Of a stretch of DNA of 17,248 bases, positions 10,101 to 17,085 are shown in pieces. The notes under the pieces are model-generated. The model did not search any database. It was not told where the DNA came from and worked only from the letters and a program-made list of their open reading frames with translations. The stretch is taken from NCBI GenBank assembly GCA_003024985.2, contig PXIH01S0002125.1. One strand, 5' to 3'. This stretch comes from Euperipatoides rowelli (Eukaryota; Onychophora; Udeonychophora; Euonychophora; Peripatopsidae). The position numbers were made by a program, and so were the translations under genes. How positions within the stretch are numbered: the stretch's first letter is position 1; the number at the start of each line of letters is the position of its first letter.

Positions 10101-13100
10101 TCCGATAACAGCCGAAATGATAAAGCTTTCATATAGAGCACTGCTCATGAGAAAGCAAAACTACTGTACGTTAAAAGCATGATCAATTCATCTCTTCCAT
10201 AAAGTTCAACCCAATGAAGTATTGAGGCGTTTTGGTTCTCCTAATTTATCTTAGTGGTAAAGAAAGGAAATTACAGTGTTGATAATGTGCTGTTCTAAAT
10301 CTTGCACAGAGTTCAGAGATTTATCAATGTTCAATATATAATTCATTAATTTTATTATTATTTGCAGTTTGTCGTATTGATTTCACTGTTGAAAGGAAAA
10401 ATTGATTTTCATTCATGCAATGTTTACTTCTTTTATGTGACATTTCTATTTTTATAGTAAATAGAACATTCATAATCTGATCAACTATGAGATTGCAAAC
10501 AATGCGGGGAAACAATCCACTTCCTTCACATATGCAAATCAATGTTAATTTATTCATTGTTTATTTGGCATGTGTGCACATTCTTAATGATAAAATAATG
10601 CTGCACATATGCTTTAATTGTCATACTTGCCTGGGGCAGCTCTTGTTTCTTCCGACAAGTATTTGTTTTCACATTCTGTTTTTATGTGGTCAGAATGGAG
10701 GAACCATTCCGAGTAGTTTGACCGCCCCTGGAGCACAGCTTAATGAGGAATTACCCTTTGTATTTTATTATTTTTTATAAGTAAGTCACTGACTGGGTGT
10801 AACTTAGTGTTATATTGATCCAGCTTTGGAATAAATATTTACTGTTTGGCAGCACTCCAGCCTTTTTTCATCATTATTATTTTGTAAGGTAGCCCTACAT
10901 AGGAGAATTGTCAAAGAGTGAAGAAAAAAAATTCATGTTCACTTTAGTTTTATTTGCTTTCTGATGCACAGGTCGTAATATATTTCATGTGTAAGTACAA
11001 TTGCATACAGTACATTGTGTCTGGGCATGGGGTTTAAATTTATAACATTTACAGTTACAAACAGTAAAATTCAGAAAATTTTGTAGTAATCACATAATTT
11101 TTATTCATCTCTTACACCCCTTGCCTTATCTCCTTCTTTGAAAAGGAAATGTCCTAAGACTTATACAAAACAAATATTTTATTATTATTTTTTTGTTGTT
11201 TTCAACCATCAGGTGCAAAAACTGTATGTCTTGTCGGAAAAGAAAAAAACATTGACACTTTGCTATTATGCTTTCGTGTCATTTTGTTCACTTGCAGCAC
11301 TGTCTGCGGAGGAAAGTTCATTATGAAAGAGTGGGATGGGACATTTTTTCTTATCCTTCGTCATATCTGTTGTGTGATACACATACTGTATAATGAAAGG
11401 GGATAATCAAAATGGATCCAAATCGACACTCTCCCATGACTTGTAAATTTTCCTTGTCAAATGATGTAAATTAAAAAAATTGCACCTGTCCGGGTTTTTT
11501 TTAAAAAGATATTTACAGTAATAAGTCTGAAATTGGTCAAATTTTAGCAATTTTTTTCCCATTTTGTAAATGCTTGCTTTGCGATTAACCTTACTTTAAA
11601 GTGAGTGCAAGTGATAGTGAGCATGACTTCTAAGTCGATCCCCCTTAGAGACTTCTTCTTCCTATCATACTTTTCAAAAGTATAAACATTAGACAGACTG
11701 ATAAACTGAACACAGTTGACCCCTAATCATGTCTGGAGTAGATTTCCTCCCTCATCATCGCATTTAATCCAATCATTCTAGTGTTTAATTTATGTTTTTA
11801 TAATAACTATGATAGTGCATCAGATAATGATCACATCTATTGCACACATGATCTTATCTTTCATTCGTACATTGACAATATTTTTTATTATTATTATTAA
11901 GTTGTTTTATTATTAAAATATACAATTGTGACCTTATGTAAGATTTTACTGTTAAGCCATCAGCATATGTTATCAATTACCATTCTTATCCTAAGATGTT
12001 TTTATTTCTTATGGAAAATTTCTTTATTGCAAGAATAGAACAGCAGAATCGCAATATGCCAGGCATTAGCATATTGACTATTACTGAAGCTACGTAAATA
12101 TAGTACTTTCAACTTGTGAATTTTCTAATTTCCACTGCTCATTAACATGAGACTTTATTTTGTGTGGGTTTTTCATTGTTTTTGTTTTGGGTGAAAAATA
12201 TTATTTTTCTCATAGAAAATACAGTAAAGAAAGGGTTAAAACAATTTTTTTTTTAAATTTATATTTATTGGGGCTAGAAGATTTCTCTTCCCCTTCCATC
12301 TGATGTATACTTGAATTTAGTTATGAATTTAAAGACAAAACAATGATAATGCAATTTCAGAGAGGGAGGGGGGGAAGACTTGTAATATTTATAGTAAAAA
12401 ATAATATCATCATACAGTAGTTAAAAAAAAAATTTAATTTTTTTTTTCTTAATTATTAATTCATCTATTTCTAGAGGTTATAGTAAACTAGCTGTGGCCC
12501 CAAGCACATATTCTGGTGGTGGTACCAAAACAATTGGGTAAGAGAAAAAATTAAATTAAATTTTTAAAATTTCATATTTTTATTTTAAAATAATAATGTT
12601 GTTTTAAAAAAATTGTTTGTAGTTATTAATTTCGTATTTTGTCATATTTGTCAAATGGTATATTCTATATTTGTTTGTTGCTAAGGGAATAATGAATTAT
12701 ATACAGTAATTAACTTTATTTTTTGTTGGTTAATTTTTTTAATTTTATTAAGCTAAAGCAATTTTATCTATCTATAGTAAATCATATAATCTTATCTTGA
12801 AGTTGTTATATACAGAAACATTTAGATGTCTTCTGTGCAAGGTAACAACTTATGTATAAATTATGCTCTTTTCATTTTTTCAGTATGTTCTCAAAATTAA
12901 TGTCACAAGGTTCCCAGTTTGTGATGGAAGGTGTAAAAAATCTTGTGGTTAAACGGCATGTAAGTAGCCTACTTTAATTTAAAGTTTTTTTTTTTTTAAG
13001 TGAAATGAAGTTTGACTAAGTATTATTGATTTCTTCATTTTCTTTTTTTTTTCTCCTCATCTAGAATTTACCAGTAACTCGCATAGCTGATGCTTTAATG

Positions 13101-13171
13101 GAAATGAAATCCATTCCAGATGTTGAAGATTTTAGATACTTTGATCCAAAAATGTTGAGGGTTAATGACAG
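1027..13171 (+). CDS. SCFD1: Sly1/SCFD1, partial gene (ten internal exons)
   Basis: Spliced coding region: join of 1027-1117, 2216-2289, 3682-3763, 5464-5523, 5611-5647, 7110-7177, 9400-9479, 12475-12537, 12884-12959 and 13065-13171, 738 nt in total, or about 246 codons. The frame stays open across all nine internal junctions, whose phases agree. The product matches the Sec1/Munc18 family member Sly1 (SCFD1), known to bind syntaxin-5/Sed5-type Qa-SNAREs and promote SNARE assembly in ER-Golgi and intra-Golgi traffic, as a cytosolic protein peripheral to membranes. Landmarks are SDNTAKLTSAVSSLPELL, PEDKMRLFLIYYI, PLQYIKRWK, GSQFVMEGVKNLV, NLPVTRI and FRYFDPKMLR. Against a family length near 640 residues this is roughly residues 330-580, that is domain 3a, the Sly1-specific lid loop and the return into domain 2. 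Start and stop codons lie outside the window. No frameshift or internal stop is seen, so the gene looks functional. Confidence 0.95.
1371..1400. repeat. 10-bp perfect hairpin
   Basis: gagttgaatc at 1371-1380 and gattcaactc at 1391-1400 are exact reverse complements around the 10-nt spacer tactaacaat. It sits just before the dispersed repeat beginning near 1471. No function is assigned. Confidence 0.6.
1471..2030 (+). repeat. Dispersed repeat, copy 1 (interrupted)
   Basis: This segment matches the reverse complement of 13735-14062 in ordered blocks. Block one, about 1471-1679, includes gtgaaccttagatttcacat, aatgcactgcc, and gctagaatcagaattcttta. Block two, about 1894-2030, includes ttacatgtaaacactctcct, taaaaactag, gcagttgcaaggca and gcacttgttggatg. 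About 214 bp between the blocks has no counterpart in the other copy. It is an old element of unknown class, with no coding content recognised. Confidence 0.75.
1680..1893. mobile_element. Possible insertion inside the dispersed repeat
   Basis: This stretch is absent from the inverted copy at 13735-14062 and is bordered by ttacat at 1674-1679 and 1894-1899, like a 6-bp target duplication. No terminal inverted repeats are visible. It ends in a long T-run followed by a G-run. A deletion in the other copy would explain the difference equally well. Confidence 0.35.
2216..2289 (+). CDS. SCFD1: SCFD1 exon B
   Basis: 74 nt between acceptor cttctcttag and donor gtaaga. It encodes GLEGETDEAISML followed by SDNTAKLTSAV, plus two bases (ag) of a serine codon completed in the next exon (phase 2). 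SDNTAKLTSAV is one of the most recognisable Sly1 signatures and lies at the tip of the domain 3a helical hairpin. Confidence 0.95.
2290..3681 (+). other. SCFD1 intron B-C (1392 bp)
   Basis: Donor gtaaga, acceptor attcatag. AT-rich with homopolymer runs: an A-run near 2755, a C-run near 3452-3461 and an A-run near 3468-3480. It holds the hairpin at 2839-2892, a smaller one around 2942-2975 (atactcaa/ttgagtat), and a short 21-bp-period duplication at 3604-3638 (tctttactttcatc twice). Nothing coding is seen. Confidence 0.92.
2839..2892. repeat. AT-rich imperfect hairpin
   Basis: aaaagggatttacctt near 2841-2856 pairs with aaggtaaacctttt near 2876-2889, apart from one or two mismatches, around an AT-only loop. 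It may be a decayed MITE end or chance pairing in low-complexity DNA. Confidence 0.4.
3682..3763 (+). CDS. SCFD1: SCFD1 exon C
   Basis: 82 nt. The acceptor is tgtattcatag and the donor gtgagt. The first base completes a serine. The 27 codons after it read SLPELLEKKRFIDMHTN and then IATSILDHIK, ending between codons. This is the helical stretch SLPELLEKKR..DxHTNxAT..L..IK found across Sly1 proteins and, more loosely, across SM proteins. Confidence 0.95.
4368..4527 (+). repeat. Two-copy 80-bp tandem repeat
   Basis: Copy one is 4368-4447 and copy two 4448-4527, with an exact 80-bp period. Both begin tagaagctgcacttagtgtt and both contain ggtgtttca, ataat, tgtcatg, ggaaaaa and ggaatatattttt, with scattered substitutions. 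This is a diverged local duplication in the intron. Confidence 0.85.
5000..5085 (+). repeat. Dispersed direct repeat, copy 1
   Basis: Similar in the same orientation to 14283-14375. Shared blocks are gctgttt, gcatgcttt, aaaag and aaaagagaaaa-like stretches in the same order: acaactgattgaactgttgc here against acaactatagttgagttgtc there, then gcatgctttaaaagctctaa here against gcatgctttcaaaagttcca there. This is an old interspersed repeat of unknown class. Confidence 0.6.
5464..5523 (+). CDS. SCFD1: SCFD1 exon D
   Basis: 60 nt, exactly 20 codons, phase 0 at both ends: AQKLDIYFEMEEKLLSKTAL. The acceptor is tttcttattatag and the donor gtaagt. The (A/R)xKLDxYFExEEKxxSK pattern continues the family alignment directly from exon C. 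The exon is symmetric, so skipping it would preserve the reading frame, but nothing here shows that it is skipped. It is separated from exon E by only 87 bp. Confidence 0.94.
5524..5610 (+). other. SCFD1 intron D-E (87 bp, short)
   Basis: Donor gtaagt; the acceptor is preceded by an uninterrupted run of about 14 T ending in cag. The length is divisible by three, but an in-frame TAA occurs inside, so retention would truncate the protein. Most complete introns here exceed 1 kb. Confidence 0.92.
5611..5647 (+). CDS. SCFD1: SCFD1 exon E (37-nt exon)
   Basis: Very short exon of 37 nt. The acceptor is a long T-run ending in cag. It encodes DKSVMDIITDPE plus the first base of the next codon (phase 1). 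DKS..DII.DP matches the Sly1 alignment between the EEK helix and the EDKMRLFLIY helix. The donor gttagt is a weak match to the usual gtaagt. The call rests on frame continuity and family match more than on splice-site strength. Confidence 0.92.
5648..7109 (+). other. SCFD1 intron E-F (1462 bp)
   Basis: Donor gttagt, acceptor ctcatttcag. The first 600 bases are relatively G-rich for this window, with loosely repeated gtttgtc..gg..gtgag stretches near 5723, 5861 and 5926; the rest is AT-only in places. A near-palindrome tacactgtatatagtgtgta lies near 6593-6612. The short open frame at 6069-6260 has no recognisable features. Confidence 0.92.
7110..7177 (+). CDS. SCFD1: SCFD1 exon F
   Basis: 68 nt. 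The acceptor is ttctcatttcag and the donor gtaagt. Two bases complete an alanine with exon E; 22 codons follow: GNPEDKMRLFLIYYICGPQM then TD, ending between codons. P-EDKMRLFLIYYI is a conserved Sly1 helix. The CGPQMTD that follows replaces the variable linker present at this place in vertebrate homologs. Confidence 0.95.
8228..8440. repeat. Possible degenerate foldback
   Basis: The arm near 8228-8280 (tttgcaaaatgctaaatgtc, then cctgccatctctcat and later gccgtaatt) resembles the reverse complement of about 8353-8430, which holds aattac, gccgccgc-type bases, atgaga, gatggcagga and caaa in mirrored order. Similarity is patchy and depends on several gaps. Confidence 0.35.
8881..8920. repeat. Perfect 17-bp hairpin, 6-nt loop
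   Basis: ccacacaaatttctttg at 8881-8897 and caaagaaatttgtgtgg at 8904-8920 are exact complements around aagcta. Pairing stops cleanly at both outer ends. It is by far the cleanest short inverted repeat in the window and looks recent or conserved. Confidence 0.85.
9400..9479 (+). CDS. SCFD1: SCFD1 exon G
   Basis: 80 nt. The acceptor is cataataccag, with its T-run interrupted, and the donor is gtaagt. The 26 codons read AEFDQYGVALQAANCDLAPL then QYIKRW, plus two bases (aa) of a lysine codon (phase 2). The (D/E)QY..AL..A.C.L.PLQYIK.WK pattern is the Sly1 helix leading into the lid loop. It is isolated between introns of about 2.2 and 3.0 kb. Confidence 0.95.
9480..12474 (+). other. SCFD1 intron G-H (2995 bp)
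   Basis: Donor gtaagt, acceptor tatttctag; the largest complete intron. It holds small hairpins: gcatcaac/gttgatgc at 9578-9605, ttaaccctt/aagggttaa at 10006-10031, and caatatgc/gcatattg at 12052-12076. Short ATT-type microsatellite runs lie near 11882-11898. Open frames at 10324-10557 (-), 10487-10780 (+) and 11138-11326 (+) show no known domain and no splice context. I see no other gene. Confidence 0.92.
12475..12537 (+). CDS. SCFD1: SCFD1 exon H (lid-loop exon)
   Basis: 63 nt. The acceptor is tctatttctag and the donor gtaaga. One base completes the lysine, then 20 codons GYSKLAVAPSTYSGGGTKTI, then two bases of a glycine (phase 2). In Sly1 this part is a poorly conserved flexible loop next to domain 3a, here rich in Ser, Thr and Gly. 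The next AG, two bases downstream of the chosen acceptor, would shift the frame into an early stop, which fixes the start at 12475. Confidence 0.93.
12538..12883 (+). other. SCFD1 intron H-I (346 bp)
   Basis: Donor gtaaga, acceptor cattttttcag. AT-rich, with nothing further recognised. Confidence 0.93.
12884..12959 (+). CDS. SCFD1: SCFD1 exon I (amphipathic helix of the lid)
   Basis: 76 nt. The acceptor is ttttcattttttcag and the donor gtaagt. One base completes a glycine; 25 codons follow: MFSKLMSQGSQFVMEGVKNL then VVKRH, ending between codons. GSQFVMEGVKNLV is nearly invariant in animal Sly1. By family knowledge the lid-loop helices gate the SNARE-binding face and one of them is amphipathic; I infer that this exon carries that helix. 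Confidence 0.95.
12960..13064 (+). other. SCFD1 intron I-J (105 bp, short)
   Basis: Donor gtaagt; the acceptor follows a long pyrimidine tract ending in ctcctcatctag. An in-frame TAA follows within six codons of the donor, so retention would truncate the protein. Together with the 87-bp intron it is one of two short introns in this gene portion. Confidence 0.93.
13065..13171 (+). CDS. SCFD1: SCFD1 exon J
   Basis: 107 nt, the longest exon here. The acceptor is tctcctcatctag. The 35 codons begin NLPVTRIADALMEMKSIP, pass through DVEDFRYFDPKMLR and end VND, with two bases (ag) of the next codon, expected to be serine (phase 2). The donor gtagat is weak. If the intron were retained, the frame would read Arg then TAG at once. 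The missing remainder, about 60 residues including the conserved VFVVGGGNYIEY-like strand, was not found downstream in the window. Confidence 0.94.
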
Positions 13172-13734
13172 GTAGATATACTGTAGGCCTACTTATTTTT
13201 TTTTTAGTTATGTTTTTTAAGAGATAAATAAATAATGATTTATACATTGTTTTAATGAGGGTTAAATTTCTGAGTAGATTTGAAAAAATAAACATTACCC
13301 AAATTGCCAAAAGCCCCTCTAAGGAATGTACAGTAATAAAGGTGGTGAAATGCAGCGCCCCCTAGAATAAATTTTTGGTAGTTAAGTTTTTAAAATGTAC
13401 TGTATATAATATTTTATAAAGATAATATGGTAATTAACTTGAAAGAAAATGTTTGAAAAAATGTATTTGCCCTTAGTATTTGTAAATAAAAAAGAAATGG
13501 GGGGCAGTCGAAAACACAATTTAAATCTTTACTGTGTTATTGTGCTCATAAACAAATTTTATGATTTGGAAATGTGCCTGCAGGTGGTCCTTGGGTAGTT
13601 TTTAATTTACATCATAAGCAATCACGTTTTTTTTTCTCATTCGTGCTTGTACAACACTTCCCTAAATGAACAAAAATATTTTCACTTCTCATTGAAGATA
13701 AATTTTGTTTTCCGTCGGAGCTTTTGAAATTACA

Positions 13735-14062
13735 CTACAGTTAGGTATAAATTGCACCATCATCAAACAAGTGTGCTATACTACACTTAAACTTTCTGAT
13801 CATTCAGAAAGAAATCCAAACTGTGCCATGCAACTGTCCCCTTAGTTTTTAGGTTATCTAAGGTTCAGGTGAGTTTTCCATGTAACCCAAATATGTGCCG
13901 TTTTTAAAAAAATCTTTTAAAGAATTCTAATTCTAGCAAAACGAGTGGCCTGGGCAGTTTTTGCAGTGCATTGTGTAAATCTAAGGTTTACTAGAATGGC
14001 ACGGAACAAGGGCATCAACCCTTTTTCCCTCTGAACAAATTATTAGTGCATTCTACAGTAAG
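13735..14062 (-). repeat. Dispersed repeat, copy 2 (inverted to copy 1)
   Basis: The reverse complement aligns with 1471-1679 and then 1894-2030. In reverse-complement reading it contains gtaaaccttagatttacaca, aatgcactgc, gctagaattagaattcttta, ttacatggaaaactcacctg, taaaaactaag, cagttgcatggcac and gcacacttgtttgatg. The copies are clearly related but diverged, and this one lacks the roughly 214-bp middle stretch. Confidence 0.75.
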
Positions 14063-14282
14063 AAAAATACGATAAGGACAGTAGGTCAACAGTTGGACTT
14101 GTAGAGAGTATGGAAATAACTTTTATGCCTCTGCTTTTGTACTTGGAAGTTTTTTTCACTGCCAGCTCTTACAGGATTTCTGTATTAATGCTTTTATTAC
14201 AATAAAGAAATTGATTTTTAATTTTTTGATTTTAAGACTGGGGGTGAGAACTTTAAAGTGAAAAATAAGGACATTTAGTGTA

Positions 14283-14375
14283 AGTTATTTCATACTCGGA
14301 ACAACTATAGTTGAGTTGTCGCTGTTTCCTTCTTTTAGCATGCTTTCAAAAGTTCCAAAAGAGAAAAAAAAAATT
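14283..14375 (+). repeat. Dispersed direct repeat, copy 2
   Basis: Same-orientation partner of 5000-5085, with the order acaact..., g(t/c)gctgttt, gcatgcttt, aaaag and an A-rich end conserved. An upstream ttttaagact word is also shared (near 4902 and 14231), so the original element may be longer than the part aligned here. Confidence 0.6.
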
Positions 14376-14641
14376 TTAGAATTAGGAATATAGAGAATGT
14401 ATAGTATATGGTGTTTGACAGTCCATTAATAGACAAATGAGGGGATATGTCTGAGTCAGCCATTCTCCAATCATATGATATATTTTAAAGATTATAAAGG
14501 TGCAAAAAGTACACATTTTATTTTACATGTTTAACTTTTCATAAATCTATAAATGCTTGTATGCCTCGCCCCATCCCATCTTTTTGGAAAAATTAGTTAT
14601 GTATACTGTTTGAGCTTGCTAAATAAATTTTATTAAATATA

Positions 14642-14763
14642 CAGGGTTATTCATAAAAAAAGGTAACACTTTTCAAAAATGCAGTATACATTTATTTCTC
14701 AAGACACAGCAATACAACAAATGACCATTTGTGGAGACACTCTCAAAGTTTTATTTTTAAATG
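14642..14763. repeat. Transposon left terminal inverted repeat
   Basis: Pairs with 15460-15578. Shared in the same order after reverse complementing: cagggttatt, ataaa, taacacttt, tttatttctcaaga, acagcaatacaa, tttgtggaga, aaagttt and ttttaaatg. Mismatches and short gaps are spread evenly along the arms. Confidence 0.88.
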
Positions 14764-14768
14764 ATTCC

Positions 14769-15460
14769 CTATAAATGCTCTATGAGGGCACCGTTTGTTA
14801 GACGACATATGACAGCATGACATTGCAGTTTCTGCCACATGGGACTGAGAATGTCAGCTGTAATTTGCAAATAGGCAGTGGTAATTAATCGTTTTTGGTT
14901 CCCCTGGTTTTATGGCAATGGGGGACATAAAGTTTGTCTTTCACAAAGCCCCAGAAAAAAATGGCAGGGTGTAAGGTCCGGTGAGCGGGAGGCCACACAA
15001 GAAGTGTCGTCATTTACCCCAGAGGACCAATCCAGTATTTTGGGAGTAGTGGATTCAGGTATGCCCGTATGTGTGCAAGGAAATGTTGTAGAGAACCATC
15101 TTCCTGAAAAATTAAAAAACCTGTGGTCTTCCTGAAGTTATGGCATGAGTCATTTTTGCAGCAAGTTGAGATAAGTGGAACTTATGACAGTTGGCTTACC
15201 AAAAAAAGAATGGGCCATAAACCTTTTTGCATGGCTCTTCATCTTACAGAGACATCTTGTACTCTCAAATATCTTCACCCACTTGTAAATCATCTTCCTG
15301 ACTGGGGGCTGCTTATTAAACTTCTGAATCTATGCTGCTCTACTATCGCTTAATTTGTTCGTGCACACTCCATCACACCAAAAACCTTCTCTGCAGCATG
15401 CTCCATATTGTCTACTAACGCCAATTGCCAGAAGGGGATGGAAATAACTATTAGCTGACC
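14769..15460 (-). pseudogene. Degenerate mariner-like transposase
   Basis: Minus-strand relic read in several frames. Near 15262-15311 a piece reads QPPVRKMIYKWVKIF, resembling the N-terminal helix-turn-helix region of arthropod mariner-like proteins. Near 15192-15218 is a GPFFFGKP-type block; near 15091-15110 FQEDG, matching the FQQDG motif that holds the second catalytic Asp. At about 14923-14995 a WPP...FFWGFVKDKLYVP block is seen where the third catalytic Asp has been lost from the usual SPDLTP motif. At 14769-14863 the C-terminus ends LTNGALIEHL and a stop. Only about 44 bp separate the HTH piece from the GPFFF block, so the second half of the DNA-binding domain and the first catalytic Asp are deleted. 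Frameshifts and stops elsewhere confirm that it is dead. Confidence 0.85.
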
Positions 15461-15578
15461 ATTTAAAAAAGAAACTTTAAGTGTTTCTCCACAAACGGTA
15501 ATTTTTGTATTGCTGTATCTTGAGAAATAAACACATACAGAATGTTTGAAAGTGTTATCTTCTTTATTAATAACCCTG
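15460..15578. repeat. Transposon right terminal inverted repeat
   Basis: Reverse complement of the left arm at 14642-14763, with scattered substitutions. It contains ctccacaaacggtaat, ttgtattgctgtatcttgag and aataaccctg. The unusually long arms for a Tc1/mariner-type element give it a foldback-like structure as well. Confidence 0.88.
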
Positions 15579-16735
15579 TGCTTAGGACTGTAAAGAAAAA
15601 TTATGACTGTTGGAGAAAGGTAAGAGGGGTACTTGGTTGATCCCCATAGACTGGAGCCCTGAATCTAATAGAATATTTTCTGATGTAAATTATATTGTAA
15701 CAAACCTTTTGGTTGTGTGAAAAAATAATGCATGTTGCGGCAAAAATTCTATATATATCAATTATCAAAGTATCCCTGTATATATGTGTGAAAAAGGGGT
15801 GGTGAGGACATTCAAACTTTAAAAGTAGGTCATAAATGAATTAATAAATAGCTGTAATAAGCATATGATACAAAGGTTAATTTATGTTTGAGTGATCCCA
15901 AGGGATCATTACACAACTATAGAATGAAGACTCTGGAACACTAGCTGGAATTACTCGTATTTTATTCCAAAGACAGCAACTTGCTGAATTACGATAAAAG
16001 TAAAGCCCCCAAATAATGTTGCCATATCTAGATAATGGGGGGAGGGGGCTGTACACACAGAAATACTAAAAGAAATACTAAAACAATAACTCGCTGGATT
16101 GATAGTCATTCTAATCAAGGGGGAATTTGAGATGTGTGCTACATTCTTAAATAATGAACGTTCACACATGCAAAAATAAAGACATTAATAAATTATTAAT
16201 TCGCACATGCAAGGGGAGTCTATTGCTTTGCATATTGCTACTATCCATGTTAACATAACATTCAATATTAAAAAGCAAAAGTTGCATTACGAAAGTAACC
16301 AATGCATAAATACAACAGTTTTCTCCCTGCACTAATGTAACAAAGTAAGAAAAAACAAAATAATAAATATATCAATTTGCTATAATGTACAGGTTGCATT
16401 CTTTCCAATAATCATTTTAAGAAAAAAATACAGATCTTGATTGAAAAAAAAAAAAACTTCAAATATCTTGTATCAACCATAATATTTTCTATTCTTTCCA
16501 TTTTTTATCTTCTGCTACACATCCCACTCCTCTCTCTAAAAAATTTCTAGTTTGANCATTTGTGTAATGCTGATGATGTTGTATCATAGTTATAATACTG
16601 ATAGATAATAAGGTAAATGAAAATTAATTAATCGGATTGAATATCAGGAAAGCATTAAATAGTTTTACTTACTAAAATTAATCTATCACATTATTTTTAA
16701 GATATATAAAACTCAAGCATATAGTGTAATATAAA

Positions 16736-16811
16736 CCCTTTCTACTCCAATGTTGATTACATATCGACATTAAAAAATTTCTTCCACTCCACTGTTGATT
16801 AAAAATCAACA
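16736..16811. repeat. Two tandem hairpins with a shared leader
   Basis: Hairpin one: aatgttgat (16749-16757) and atcgacatt (16763-16771). Hairpin two: tgttgatt (16793-16800) and aatcaaca (16804-16811). Each follows a similar leader, ccctttctactcc at about 16736-16748 and tttcttccactcc at 16778-16790, so the unit is duplicated with a 42-bp spacing. Confidence 0.6.
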
Positions 16812-17061
16812 TTTTTTTCTTTACAATTTAACAATCATTGTTAAATTTTGTTAGCCTCAAAAATGCTTAAAATTAGTAAAATTTATGTTCAAAAGGATTA
16901 AAATATATTGTTTTTTTGTTTAATCATACCAAATGATTTTTTAAAAAAATTAAAATTAAAGGTCAAATGTAACAGATTTCTTTTTTATTATTATTGATTT
17001 TCAAAGATAGTTATTATAAAAAAAATTCCACTGGAAAAAAATAATTTAACCCTTTCGATGT

Positions 17062-17085
17062 AAAGCGCGATTTTAATCGCGCTTT
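17062..17085. repeat. 11-bp perfect GC-rich hairpin
   Basis: aaagcgcgatt (17062-17072) and aatcgcgcttt (17075-17085) are exact complements around tt. It is preceded by aaccctttcgatg, which resembles the leader of the hairpin at 16749. The CpG-rich core stands out in this AT-rich intron. Confidence 0.75.

Larger units (their letters stand above)
14642..15578 (-). mobile_element. Defective Tc1/mariner-type DNA transposon (937 bp)
   Basis: Terminal inverted repeats of about 120 bp, beginning cagggttatt on the left and ending aataaccctg on the right, bracket a degenerate transposase on the minus strand. The flanks are ta at 14640-14641 and tg at 15579-15580, consistent with a TA target duplication in which one base has mutated. 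Intact relatives of this kind are longer, about 1.3 kb by family knowledge, and the transposase here lacks its middle, so this is an internally deleted, immobile relic. It lies antisense to SCFD1 within an intron. Confidence 0.88.

Noticed and set aside
10487-10780. Plus-strand open frame of 97 codons in the largest intron
   Set aside because: Cys- and Phe-rich translation with no family resemblance, no splice context and no sign of conservation; it overlaps another chance frame on the opposite strand.
12475-12477. Alternative acceptor two bases downstream for exon H
   Set aside because: Using the second AG shifts the frame and gives a TAG within about six codons; the first AG preserves the Sly1 reading.
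13172-13240. Possible gene end after exon J, with an early TAG and AATAAA-like bases nearby
   Set aside because: Sly1 proteins continue for about 60 conserved residues. AATAAA is common in AT-rich intron DNA, so it is not taken as a polyadenylation signal.
14878-15353. Two overlapping plus-strand open frames of 85 and 76 codons
   Set aside because: They are antisense to the degenerate transposase, whose conserved motifs are on the minus strand.
15951-16169. Minus-strand open frame of 72 codons
   Set aside because: No recognisable motif. It lies in intron DNA with G-runs and short direct repeats, and chance is enough to explain it.
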